Part shown: positions 22,499 through 30,822 of the stretch, piece after piece | Layout: every line of letters begins with the position of its first letter | Position numbering within the stretch: the first letter of the stretch is position 1 | From: Delftia sp. PS-11 | GTDB lineage: Bacteria > Pseudomonadota > Gammaproteobacteria > Burkholderiales > Burkholderiaceae_C | NCBI RefSeq assembly: GCF_029870285.1 | Contig: NZ_JACSYA010000032.1 | Location: 1-64,000 of the forward strand | Length of the DNA stretch: 64,000 nt | Direction: 5' to 3' | Position numbers and translations under genes: made by a program | The notes under the pieces: generated by a model | The model's database searches: none | Told to the model about the DNA's origin: nothing | The model's input: the letters and a program-made list of their open reading frames with translations, nothing else

Positions 22499-23881
22499 TC
22501 AGTGGTGTCCGTGGCCTGTGGCCGGCTTGCGTACGTTGGGGGCGCCGGGGGCCTGGCCCGGCGTGCTCTGGCGCGGTGCGCCGGCATCGGCTGCCGGCCC
22601 CTGCCATTCGTAGGCCACGCTGCCCTTGGGATGGGTGAACCAGCCCGGGTCACGGTAGTCGTTGGCACCGAGCTGCTCGCGTACCTTGAGCGTGGTGAAC
22701 ATGCCGCCCATTTCAATGGGGCCGAAAGGGCCCGTGCCCGTCATCATCGGGAAGGTGTTGTCAGGCAGCGGCATCTCCATGGCGGCCATGTCGCCCATGC
22801 CGCGTTCACCCATGACCATGTAGTCGGGCACGATCTTCTGGATCTTTCCGACCAGGCCCCGGTGATCCACGCCGATCATGGTCGGTATATCGTGGCCCAT
22901 CGCGCCCATGGTGTGGTGGCTCTTGTGGCAGTGCAGCGCCCAGTCGCCCAGCTCATCGGCGATGAACTCCACCTGGCGCATCTGGCCCACGGCCACGTCT
23001 GTGGTCACTTCGGGCCAGCGTGCGCTGCGTGGTACCGGGCCACCGTCCGTGCCTGTGACCTCGAACTCGTGGCCGTGCAGGTGGATGGGATGGTTGGTCA
23101 TGGTCAGGTTGCCCACGCGCAGCCGCACGCGGTCCCCGCGCCGTGCCACGACGGGGCTGATGGCCGGAAAGACGCGGCTGTTGAAGGTCCAGATGTTGAA
23201 GTTCGTCATCTCGGCCACGCGCGGCGTCATCGAGCCGGGTTCCACGTCGTAGGCTGACAGCAGGAAGGCGTAGTCGCGCTGGACCTCGGAGATCAGCGGG
23301 TGAGCTGCCTTGGGGTGCGTGATCCACAGTCCCATCATGCCCATGGCCATCTGCACCATCTCGTCGGCATGCGGGTGGTACATGAAGGTGCCGGGGCGGC
23401 GCGCCGTGAATTCGTAGACAAAGGTCTTGCCCGGCGGGATGTGCGGCTGCGTCACGCCGCCCACGCCGTCCATGCCGTTGGGCAGGCGCTGTCCATGCCA
23501 GTGGATGGTGGTGTGTTCGGGCAGGCGGTTGGTCACGAAGATGCGGACCTTGTCGCCTTCGACGACCTCGATGGTCGGGCCCGGGCTCTGGCCGTTGTAG
23601 CCCCACATGTTGACAAAAAAGCCAGGGGCCACTTCGCGCACCACGGGCTCGGCCACCAGGTGGAACTCCTTGACGCCCGCGTTCATGCGCCAGGGCGTGG
23701 TCCAGCCGTTGAGCGTGACCACGGGACGGTAGGGGCGCCCGTTGGGGGGCGCCAGCGGGGCTGCGGTTTCGGCCGATGACTGGCTGGCTGCTTCGGGCAG
23801 GGCGGCCAGGGCCGCGCGGCTGACGGCTGCGCCCGATACGGCGGCCACGGCTGCGCCAGTGAAGAAATTGCGGCGGTTCAT
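22499..23881 (-). CDS. Two-domain multicopper oxidase, copper-resistance type
   Basis: 460 residues with a twin-arginine-like leader (MNRRNFFTGAAVAAVSG), so probably exported folded. Copper motifs: HWHG (127-130), HPH (169-171), HPIHLHGH (264-271) and HCHKSHHTMGAM (317-328), the last with Cys318, His323 and Met328 for the type 1 site. Only about 90 residues separate the second and third motifs, so the middle cupredoxin domain of CopA/CueO enzymes is absent. A Met-rich stretch (350-395) and a His tail follow. Probably oxidises Cu(I) in the periplasm. It lies between a TolC-like and a cupredoxin gene. Confidence 0.9.
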   Translation of the reverse strand: MNRRNFFTGAAVAAVSGAAVSRAALAALPEAASQSSAETAAPLAPPNGRPYRPVVTLNGWTTPWRMNAGVKEFHLVAEPVVREVAPGFFVNMWGYNGQSPGPTIEVVEGDKVRIFVTNRLPEHTTIHWHGQRLPNGMDGVGGVTQPHIPPGKTFVYEFTARRPGTFMYHPHADEMVQMAMGMMGLWITHPKAAHPLISEVQRDYAFLLSAYDVEPGSMTPRVAEMTNFNIWTFNSRVFPAISPVVARRGDRVRLRVGNLTMTNHPIHLHGHEFEVTGTDGGPVPRSARWPEVTTDVAVGQMRQVEFIADELGDWALHCHKSHHTMGAMGHDIPTMIGVDHRGLVGKIQKIVPDYMVMGERGMGDMAAMEMPLPDNTFPMMTGTGPFGPIEMGGMFTTLKVREQLGANDYRDPGWFTHPKGSVAYEWQGPAADAGAPRQSTPGQAPGAPNVRKPATGHGHH

Positions 23882-23882
23882 G

Positions 23883-25310
23883 TTATGGGTTCGCTTCGTT
23901 CATGGACAGGGCGGCGGGCGCGCCCGCAGAGGTGCCGGACAGGGCCAGTTGCAGGTCGGTTTCGGCCAGCCAGAAGTCACGCTGCGCCTCGGTGGCCGTG
24001 GCAACGGCCTGGGCACTGCCACGGGCCTCGGCCAGCAGTTCCCAGACACTGACGAACATGCCGTTGTAGCGCAGCATGGTTTCGTCCTGGATGAAGCGGC
24101 GCAAGGGCAGCACTTCGGATTGCTGCTGGTAGGCCAGGTCCCAGGCCGTGCGGTAGCGCATCCAGCTGCTGCGTGCTTCGGCACGCGCCTGGATGGCGCC
24201 TTGCTGCAGCAGGGCTGCGCTGCGTTGCAGCTCGGCACGTGCACGGGCGCTGGCGGCTCCGCCCCAGTCGAACAGGGGCAGCGGCGCGTCCAGGCTCCAG
24301 CCCCGGGTCACATTGCTGTCGCCTGTGGCACGGTCGGTGGCGGTTTTGCGGCTGTAGCCCAGTCCGATATCTCCGAACATGGCGCCCAGGCGGGACCAGC
24401 CCCGCCGCTCTGCCAGGTGTTCGAGGTCGCTGCGCAGTGCGCGCAGGTCCAGGCGCTCGCGCAGTGCCGTGGCTTCGGCATCATCGCCGCTGCGCAGTGC
24501 GGCGACCGATGCCGGGATGGGGGGCAGCTGCTCGGGCAATTGGAAGTCCATGCCCCGGCCCCACAGGCCCATCAGGCGGGCCAGTTGCTCATGCTCTGCC
24601 GTGGCTGCCAGGCGGGCGCGTGCGAGCTGTGCTGCGGTTTCCTGCTGGATGCCGAGCTCGCGCGCCTGCTGCAGCCTGCTGAAGTTGCCCACGCGGGCCA
24701 TGCGGCGTGCGAGCTCTGCACCTGCTTCGGCGGCTTCGTGCATGCGTTCGCGCGCCTGCAACTGCTGGCGCGCCGCCACGGCACGCAGCCAGGCGCGGCG
24801 CGTGTCGGCAGCCAGCACCAGCACATCCTGGGCAGTGGCCAGCGTGGCCTGTTCCATGACCATGCCCTGCCAGCGCGTGCGCCAGGGCAGGGTGATGAGG
24901 TCCACCAGCCCGAAGCTCAGCTGGCGCTCCAGCTCACGCTCGCCCGGGCTGAGCATGCGGCTGAGCGACAGCGTGGGATTGGGCAGGGTCAGCAGTTGCA
25001 CGCGCTGTGCATCCTCCACCCCCAGCTGCGCCAGGCGTGCACGCAGGCCCGGGTTGTTGAGCAGTGCGATGCGCACCGCGTTGTCCGCGTTGAGCGGCTG
25101 CTGCAGCCATTGGGCGATGCGATCCTGCGCAGCCGTGGCGTCTGTTGCGTCAGTGGGCGGCAGCTGGCTGCCTTGCGGCAGGCGCGAAGCCGTGTGCGAC
25201 TGGACTGCTCCTCGAAGCCCGTCGGGCGAGACGCTGGCGCAGCCGGCCAGCAACGCCACTGTGGCGCAGGCGGCCGCGAGGCGTGAGAGAGAAAGGCGGC
25301 GGGCGCTCAT
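23883..25310 (-). CDS. TolC family outer-membrane efflux lipoprotein
   Basis: 475 residues with a lipoprotein leader ending in LLAGCAS, then the long helical repeats of the OEP/TolC family (for example RLAQLGVEDAQRVQLLTLPN, TLSLSRMLSPGERELERQLS). It should form the outer-membrane channel of a metal efflux route, but no inner-membrane RND pump or adaptor gene is in this window. The start overlaps the stop of the upstream 113-residue gene (ATGA), and the multicopper oxidase follows at once, so they are translationally coupled parts of one operon. Confidence 0.9.
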   Translation of the reverse strand: MSARRLSLSRLAAACATVALLAGCASVSPDGLRGAVQSHTASRLPQGSQLPPTDATDATAAQDRIAQWLQQPLNADNAVRIALLNNPGLRARLAQLGVEDAQRVQLLTLPNPTLSLSRMLSPGERELERQLSFGLVDLITLPWRTRWQGMVMEQATLATAQDVLVLAADTRRAWLRAVAARQQLQARERMHEAAEAGAELARRMARVGNFSRLQQARELGIQQETAAQLARARLAATAEHEQLARLMGLWGRGMDFQLPEQLPPIPASVAALRSGDDAEATALRERLDLRALRSDLEHLAERRGWSRLGAMFGDIGLGYSRKTATDRATGDSNVTRGWSLDAPLPLFDWGGAASARARAELQRSAALLQQGAIQARAEARSSWMRYRTAWDLAYQQQSEVLPLRRFIQDETMLRYNGMFVSVWELLAEARGSAQAVATATEAQRDFWLAETDLQLALSGTSAGAPAALSMNEANP

Positions 25311-25648
25311 GGGCGTGCTCCATGGCCTTCGTGGCCTGATGGCCGGGGCTGTGCCTTGCCAGCCTGTTCGGCTTCCCAGCGCAGGATGTCCATGTGGCCG
25401 CGCGGGAATTGGGCAACCACTGCGTTGGCTTCGCGCCAGTCAGCCCATTCCTGGGCAATAGCACCGCTGGCCGGCAAGGATGTGTGGCGCAGCGGCAGCT
25501 GCGGCGCAGCGGGGTCGAGCGCGCTGGCCAGTGCTGCGGCAGGCGGCATGGAGGAGGCCCGGTCCTGCGGGGACTGGGCGTGGGTCAGCGGGCTGGCAGC
25601 CAGCAAGGCTGCCACGCCCAGGGGGGCGAGAAATTGCGCAGGGCGCAT
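25307..25648 (-). CDS. Small periplasmic protein, first gene of the copper operon
   Basis: 113 residues from the ATG at 25648, supported by GGAG and a clear signal peptide (MRPAQFLAPLGVAALLAASP...THA). The mature part has no family I recognise; a conserved-looking block WADWREANAVVAQFPRGHMD and the His-rich end RPSGHEGHGARP suggest a metal-binding accessory protein. Such genes commonly precede TolC genes in Comamonadaceae metal clusters. It overlaps the TolC start by 4 bp. A CCTTG/CAAGG repeat at 25693-25714 in the upstream region might be a regulator site. Confidence 0.7.
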   Translation of the reverse strand: MRPAQFLAPLGVAALLAASPLTHAQSPQDRASSMPPAAALASALDPAAPQLPLRHTSLPASGAIAQEWADWREANAVVAQFPRGHMDILRWEAEQAGKAQPRPSGHEGHGARP

Positions 25649-25755
25649 GGTGATCTCCTGAAGGCGAAACGGACCACGCATCCGCAGCAGCACCTTGTGC
25701 CCGGCCCGTCAAGGGGCAGGCAGGCTGGCTGCGGACGCACTTTGGGCGTCAGGCT

Positions 25756-26181
25756 TCAGGAAATGGGGGGTTTGATGGCTGGCAGCCGGGCTGCGCTGGC
25801 AAAGCGTGCATGGCCCTGCGGGCGCAGGCCAGCTCCGGCAAGCGCCGGCGAAGCATGCACCAGGCAGGGCGTGTACATGGCCGAGTGGCAGATGCCGCAG
25901 AGGGTGCAGTTGCTGCCGTGCTCGTGGCTGCCGCAGGCGGATGTGCCGTCCTGTGCACAGGCAGTGGCCTGCTGTGCCTGGTCCGCACCATGGCCATGGT
26001 GCATGGCATGGTCCGCGCCTGCGCTGTCACGTATTGCCTGTGTCGCCTGGGCCGGCGCGTGGTGGTGCGCCTCGGGCACCGGCATGGCGGGCGCAGGTGC
26101 GGCGCCCATGGCCATGGCATCGCCCAGCAGGCCCCGCAGGACCAGCAGCAAGACCATGACAATGGACAAGAGGCGGTGCAT
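25756..26181 (-). CDS. Small secreted His/Cys-rich protein, DUF2946-like
   Basis: 141 residues from the ATG at 26181, taken because a signal peptide follows (MHRLLSIVMVLLLVLRGLLG). No good ribosome site is seen, and ATGs at 26220 and 26217 are alternatives. The mature part is His-rich (AHHHAP, AMHHGHG), and a cysteine cluster NCTLCGICHSAMYTP lies near the end, as in small metal-responsive periplasmic proteins of the DUF2946 type. It lies between the P-type ATPase and the copper operon, same strand, so a metal role is likely but unproved. Confidence 0.65.
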   Translation of the reverse strand: MHRLLSIVMVLLLVLRGLLGDAMAMGAAPAPAMPVPEAHHHAPAQATQAIRDSAGADHAMHHGHGADQAQQATACAQDGTSACGSHEHGSNCTLCGICHSAMYTPCLVHASPALAGAGLRPQGHARFASAARLPAIKPPIS

Positions 26182-26245
26182 AGAGGGAAATGATAACGCA
26201 GGTTTGCCCGTGTTCATCATGCCCGTGGGTTGTATGACGGCATTG

Positions 26246-28408
26246 TCATGTGGCCTGCCGGCCTTCGCCCCAGCGGCGCAGGCGCAGGCCGTTGGCGACC
26301 ACGAGCAGGCTCACGCCCATGTCTGCGAGCACGGCCAGCCACATGCTGGCATTGCCTGCCAGTGCCAGCGCAAAGAACAGGAGCTTGACACCCAGCGACA
26401 GGCCGATGTTCTGCCAGAGCACGGCATGGGCGCCGCGCGACAGCTGCACGGCTTCGGGCAGGCGGCGCAGATCGTCATTCATCAGCACCACGTCGGCGGT
26501 CTCCATGGCCATGCCGGTGCTGTGCGTGCCGCCCATGGCAAAGCCGATGTCAGCCTGGGCCAGTGCCGGTGCGTCGTTGATGCCGTCGCCAGCCATGGCC
26601 GTGGGACCGTGCGTGCGCTGCAGGTCGGCCAGCGCATCGAGTTTGTCCTGGGGCAGCAGGCCGCCGCGCGCATCCTCGATGCCGGCCTCTGCGGCGATGG
26701 AGCGTACGGTGGCCGCGTTGTCACCGCTGAGCACCACGGTCTGCACGCCCAGGGCCTTGAGCTGGGCAACGGCTTGCCGGGCCTGGGGCCTCAGCGGATC
26801 GGCCACGGCGAACAGGGCCTGCACGCCGCTGGCATCGGCCAGCAAGGTGACGGTGCGGCCCTGGGCTTCGTGGCTTGCCATGCTGCTGCGCAACGCGGCG
26901 CTGTCCCAGCCTTGCTCCTGCACCCAGCGCAGATTGGCCAGGGTCCAGGTCTGGCCACCGATCTCGGCCTGCACCCCCCGGCCGGGCAGTGCCAGCAGCC
27001 GGTTGACCGAGGTCCGCGCCGCGCTGGCCACCACGGTATCGTCAGAGCGCAACCCCGAGGCAATTGCCCGGGATACGGGGTGGTCGGAGCGGCTGGCCAG
27101 CGCCAGTGCCCGTGCCGCAGTCATGGCCGTGTCGGGCGTGTTCTGCAGCGCCTCGTTCCAGACTTGCCAGTCCACAAGGCGGGGGCTGCCGGTGGTCAGC
27201 GTGCCGGTCTTGTCCAGCGCGATGGCGCGCAGCCTGCGCGCCGACTCCAGCGCCTGGCCGCCTTTGATGAGCATGCCGCGCCGTGCGGCCGCCGTGAGTG
27301 CGCTGACGACGGTGACGGGGGTGGACAGCACCAGGGCGCAGGGGCAGGCAATGACCAGCAGCGCCAGCGCCTGATAGGCAGCATCGCGCCAGCCCCAGTC
27401 CAGCAGCCAGGGCGCCAGCGCGAACAGCGCAATGGCCAGCACCAGCACGATGGGCGTGTACACGGCAGCAAAGCGGTCTACAAAGCGCTGAGTGGGGGCC
27501 TTTGAGGCCTGGGCCTGCTCCACGGCGTGGACGATGCGCGCGATCAGGCTGTCGTTGGCGGGTGCGGTGACGCGCACCTGCAGCTCGCCATCCTGGTTGA
27601 TGCTGCCCGCATAGACCTCGTCGCCGGGGCCTTTGACGGCCAGCGCGCTTTCACCCGTGATCGGTGCCTGATCGACCGAGCTTTCGCCACGCGTGACGAT
27701 GCCGTCCAGCGGCACGCGCGCACCCGGAGCCACGCGCACGATGGCGTCGAGCCCGGCCTGGGCCGCCGGCACGCGCTGCACGCTGCCATCGGGCTGCACC
27801 AGATCGGCGGTTTCCGGGGCCATCTGCAGCAGGCTGCGGATGGCGTTGCGAGCGCGGTCCATGGCCTGGTCCTCGATGCGCTCTGCGGCGGCGTACAGGG
27901 CCATCACCATGGCAGCCTCGGGCCACTGACCGATGATGAAGGCGCCCGTCACGGCCACGGCCATCAGCGCGTGGATGCCCAGCTTCAGCCGAAGCACATC
28001 GCGGATGCCGGCTTTGTAGACGCCCAGCCCGGACAGTGCAATCGCCAGCACGGCGACGGCCATGCCGCCGTACTGCAAGACCGGCACGCCGCCCTGTGCG
28101 CCGCTGAACCAGTGGGCCGCCTCGGCCAGCACGGCAGCGACCAGCGCAGCCGCAATGCGTGGCCAGCCTGGCAGCACGCCATGGTCATGGCCTGCATGCG
28201 CATCCCCGGAGTCATGGTCATGTGCGTGGTCATGGTCATGGCCGTGCGCGTGGTTCTCATGCCCGTGGCCAGGCGTCTTTTGCGGGCCTGGCGCGGGTTG
28301 CGTGATCGTGAACGGCGCGCAGCAACCGGTGCCGCAGGCAGAGGCGGGGGCAGGCGCGGCTTTCAAGGCCTCTTTGCCCTGGGGGTTTGGCAGGTGATGG
28401 GTGTTCAT
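26246..28408 (-). CDS. cadA: Zn/Cd/Pb-type P1B ATPase exporter
   Basis: A 720-residue P1B-type ATPase. Hallmarks in order: eight or so membrane helices, the actuator loop (TGES), the metal-channel motif CPC (VIACPCALVLSTPV), the phosphorylation site DKTGT, the HP motif (SDHPVSRAI) and the hinge GDGINDAPAL. The N-terminus has no HMA fold but holds Cys25, Cys29 and Cys30 plus a long His/Asp tract (48-76), a soft-metal binding tail. It exports Zn(II), Cd(II) or Pb(II) from the cytoplasm. It is divergent from a CadR-type regulator, which strengthens the CadA/ZntA call over a copper pump. Confidence 0.9.
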   Translation of the reverse strand: MNTHHLPNPQGKEALKAAPAPASACGTGCCAPFTITQPAPGPQKTPGHGHENHAHGHDHDHAHDHDSGDAHAGHDHGVLPGWPRIAAALVAAVLAEAAHWFSGAQGGVPVLQYGGMAVAVLAIALSGLGVYKAGIRDVLRLKLGIHALMAVAVTGAFIIGQWPEAAMVMALYAAAERIEDQAMDRARNAIRSLLQMAPETADLVQPDGSVQRVPAAQAGLDAIVRVAPGARVPLDGIVTRGESSVDQAPITGESALAVKGPGDEVYAGSINQDGELQVRVTAPANDSLIARIVHAVEQAQASKAPTQRFVDRFAAVYTPIVLVLAIALFALAPWLLDWGWRDAAYQALALLVIACPCALVLSTPVTVVSALTAAARRGMLIKGGQALESARRLRAIALDKTGTLTTGSPRLVDWQVWNEALQNTPDTAMTAARALALASRSDHPVSRAIASGLRSDDTVVASAARTSVNRLLALPGRGVQAEIGGQTWTLANLRWVQEQGWDSAALRSSMASHEAQGRTVTLLADASGVQALFAVADPLRPQARQAVAQLKALGVQTVVLSGDNAATVRSIAAEAGIEDARGGLLPQDKLDALADLQRTHGPTAMAGDGINDAPALAQADIGFAMGGTHSTGMAMETADVVLMNDDLRRLPEAVQLSRGAHAVLWQNIGLSLGVKLLFFALALAGNASMWLAVLADMGVSLLVVANGLRLRRWGEGRQAT

Positions 28409-28414
28409 GCGAGC

Positions 28415-28445
28415 ATTGGAAACAGTGAAGTCACTTCAAGGTCAA
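28415..28445 (-). promoter_or_regulatory. MerR-type promoter/operator of cadA
   Basis: On the minus strand, -35 TTGACC (28440-28445) and a -10-like TCCAAT (28415-28420) are separated by 19 bp, the stretched spacing of MerR-activated promoters. Within the spacer lies the dyad TGAAGTCACTTCA (28426-28438). The predicted transcription start falls within a few bases of the cadA ATG at 28408, so the message may be almost leaderless. Confidence 0.75.
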
Positions 28446-28447
28446 GC

Positions 28448-28912
28448 ATGTCCCTGCATGAATCTGCGCGATGGCGCATCGGCGAGGCAGCCAGACGCTC
28501 TGGCGTCGTGGCTGCCAATATCCGTTATTACGAAAAGGAGCGGCTGCTGAGCGCCGGCGTGCGCGAGGACAACCAGTACCGCCTCTACAGCGATGCCGAT
28601 GTGCACCGGCTGCGTTTTATCCGGCTGTGCCGTGCCATGGACATGTCACTGGACGAGGTGCGCACGCTGCTGGCGCTGGACGGGGCGAGCAAGGCCGATT
28701 GCGTGGCGGCCAACGAAACCCTGGATGCCCATCTGGGCCATGTGCGCGAGCGTCTGGCCGAGCTGCGTGCACTGGAGCATGAGTTGATGCAGTTGCGCAG
28801 CCAGTGCGATGGCTCTGACAGCTACTGCCATCTGATCGAGGCCCTGCACGCCCAGGCCGATGAGCCGCTGGCGGCTGCATTGGGGAGCACGGCGGCCAAG
28901 CGCCATGTGTGA
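28448..28912 (+). CDS. cadR: CadR/PbrR-type MerR regulator
   Basis: A 154-residue MerR-family activator. It has an N-terminal winged helix (RIGEAARRSGVVAANIRYYE), a dimerisation helix, and three metal-binding cysteines, Cys85, Cys120 and Cys127. Their spacing (35 and 7) is the same as in Pseudomonas CadR (77, 112, 119), and the CHLIEAL segment fits. Metal binding should untwist the 19-bp-spaced cadA promoter in the 39-bp intergenic region. The start is preceded by AAGG. Cadmium or lead is the likely signal, with zinc possible. Confidence 0.9.
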   Translation: MSLHESARWRIGEAARRSGVVAANIRYYEKERLLSAGVREDNQYRLYSDADVHRLRFIRLCRAMDMSLDEVRTLLALDGASKADCVAANETLDAHLGHVRERLAELRALEHELMQLRSQCDGSDSYCHLIEALHAQADEPLAAALGSTAAKRHV

Positions 28913-28942
28913 CCCCCGACGGCCCGGTCCGTGCCATGCTTC

Positions 28943-29107
28943 TTACATGGAAGACAGCAGTGCGCCCGGGTCTTTTTGCAGCAGGGTGTCGGCGGCCGGC
29001 GCGGCGCTGTCCAGCCAGAAGGTGGAGATGCTGGCGGCGAGGGCGAGAACGACCGTGGTGGCGAAGGCGATGACGGGGTGGCGTCCGAGTGGGCTGTGTC
29101 TGCGCAT
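28943..29107 (-). CDS. Small single-pass membrane protein, 54 aa
   Basis: A 54-residue protein starting at the ATG at 29107, with the strong ribosome site AAGGAGG. One membrane helix (about 10-30, VIAFATTVVLALAASISTFW) is followed by a short acidic tail with no recognisable domain. It may be a signal-anchored small protein. It ends 31 bp from the convergent cadR gene, with no clear partner. The codon pattern and ribosome site support real translation, but no family can be named. Confidence 0.6.
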   Translation of the reverse strand: MRRHSPLGRHPVIAFATTVVLALAASISTFWLDSAAPAADTLLQKDPGALLSSM

Positions 29108-29223
29108 GGTGGCCTCCTTGTCTGGTGGCGCAGGCGGAGCATAGGGCTGGGCCTGGACTCTATTGCACACGCATTTGCGCTGCGCATCTGTCGGACAAGG
29201 GCTCTCTGTGCTGACATCCAGCG

Positions 29224-29248
29224 AAAAAAAGCGAGGCAATGCCTCGCT
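29224..29248 (-). terminator. Rho-independent terminator of the porin gene
   Basis: Stem AGCGAGGC/GCCTCGCT with a 3-base loop, followed on the minus strand by seven T. It lies 50 bp past the porin stop. Confidence 0.9.
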
Positions 29249-29298
29249 GAAGGTCAGGGACGGTGATCCCGGCCTGTGCTGGCAGGCCGGGCGTCGCC

Positions 29299-30327
29299 TT
29301 AGAAACGGTGACGGATACCTGCGATCAGGCTGGTGCCCGACTTCAGGTTGGTGATGCGGTCTTGCATCAGCACGGTGTAGACGTCGGTGCGCTTGGACAG
29401 GTAGTGGTCATAGCCCACGCTGACCGTGGTGCGGGTGGTGTCCACGGCACCGATTTCGGCCTTGGTGCGTGCCAGGGCTGCCTTGAAGGTGCCTGCGGCA
29501 GTTACGGGCACGTCCAGGCCCAGCGAGTAGGTGCTGTTCTTGCGGTTCAGGTCCTTGACCTTGGCCTGGCCATAGGTTGCGTAGAGCTTGGCCACGTTGA
29601 AGTTGTAGGTTCCGCCCAGCATCCAGTCGGTCTTGGCGGGCATCACGGCCAGGCTCACGGGGTTGTTGATCTGCGCGCGCTCGTAGAACGCCACCAGGCT
29701 CAGCGGGCCGTCTGCGTACAGGGCGTTCACGCCGATGTTCTTCTTGCCGGAGTCGCCGGCCTTTTCGCCGAACTGGTAGTGCACGTTGGCAGACAGGCCG
29801 CCGAGCTTGGGCGTCGTGTAGACGATCTGGTTGCTCCAGCCGGTGTCCGACGACGTGGTCAGGTTGGCCGCGCTCCAGGCGCCGGTGCTCACGTTGGCAT
29901 GCAGCACCAGCGGCGAGATGGTGAAGGAGTCGCCAAAGGGGTTGGTCAGGATGGTGGGCAGGAAGTTGGGCGACATGCCACGGCCCAGGCGCACGGTACC
30001 GAAGCTGCCGGTCAGGCCGACGTTGGCATCGCGCGAGAAGTACGGGTCACCATCGAAGCGGCCCGGGCTGCCAGTGTCGGCGCGCATGAAGGCGGTCAGC
30101 TGGAAATCGACCTTGAGGCCACCGCCCAGGTCTTCCTGGCCCTTCATGCCCCACCAGGAGGTGGTCATGCCGCCGGAGCCCACCACGCCCTTGCCGCTGG
30201 CATCGCCAGCCATGCGCATGGAGCCGACATAGGCGTCGACCAGACCGGTCAGTTGCACCGAGCTTTGGGCGTGTGCAGCGCCTGCGCAGGCCAGGGCGGC
30301 AGCCAGGGCAATGGAGTAGCGTTTCAT
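29299..30327 (-). CDS. Trimeric general porin, Omp32/Gram-negative porin family
   Basis: 342 residues from the ATG at 30327, the start of a standard signal peptide (MKRYSIALAAALACAGAAHA); an ATG six codons upstream is possible. The mature protein begins SSVQLTGLVDAYVG and shows the alternating pattern of a 16-strand barrel, the PEFGT-like loop region (LGRGMSPNFLPTILTNP) and a C-terminal aromatic residue (IAGIRHRF) for barrel assembly, all typical of beta-proteobacterial porins. It allows passive uptake of small, mainly anionic solutes. A terminator follows. Confidence 0.93.
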   Translation of the reverse strand: MKRYSIALAAALACAGAAHAQSSVQLTGLVDAYVGSMRMAGDASGKGVVGSGGMTTSWWGMKGQEDLGGGLKVDFQLTAFMRADTGSPGRFDGDPYFSRDANVGLTGSFGTVRLGRGMSPNFLPTILTNPFGDSFTISPLVLHANVSTGAWSAANLTTSSDTGWSNQIVYTTPKLGGLSANVHYQFGEKAGDSGKKNIGVNALYADGPLSLVAFYERAQINNPVSLAVMPAKTDWMLGGTYNFNVAKLYATYGQAKVKDLNRKNSTYSLGLDVPVTAAGTFKAALARTKAEIGAVDTTRTTVSVGYDHYLSKRTDVYTVLMQDRITNLKSGTSLIAGIRHRF

Positions 30328-30822
30328 GGAAAAGCAGTCTTTCATTGTTGATTGGTGAAATGGGAAGGCCTTGGTGAGCCGGAGCTCACGATGAACGAAG
30401 AGGCCGGAGCCTGCCAGGAGGCAAACCTGGGCCCGTGGCGTTTTTGCATCATGGGCCGGGGTGGTTTTCAGGTGGCATGGGCCCCGTAGGACGGCTTCGC
30501 GTTACTGGCCAAGCCGCGTATTACAACGCATTAGGAGCATAGTGCCGGCCAGAACGTGGCGTGTTTGACACAATAGTGACGAAACTTTAAGAGTGTTTTG
30601 CGCTCTCCGGGCTTGAATCCTGCCGTGCACCGCGATGGGCTGTATGCACCATCGCCGTGCGGCATGGGCGTGGGACGGTAAGAATGTCTGTTCCTGGGGC
30701 CGTTTCACCTTCTTTCTGGAGTCTCGCTGCCCGGCTGCTGGGCCAGGCCCTGCACCCTGATGCAAGCGCCGTGCCAGCCTGCGGCGCTCCAGGGTGGTCC
30801 CGTCCGTGTCAGACTTCGCGCC
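30328..30822. other. Intergenic region between divergent porin and response-regulator genes
   Basis: About 0.5 kb without a gene, expected to hold both promoters. A perfect inverted repeat GTGAGC-CGGA-GCTCAC lies at 30374-30389 in the porin leader. On the plus strand TTGACA (from 30565) with a downstream TAAGAG is a possible promoter toward the regulator, at weak confidence. Nothing else is recognised. Confidence 0.5.
30374..30389. repeat. Inverted repeat GTGAGC-CGGA-GCTCAC in the porin leader
   Basis: Six-base perfect arms with a 4-base loop, about 47 bp before the porin start codon. It may be a protein operator or a small RNA hairpin in the 5' leader. Confidence 0.45.
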
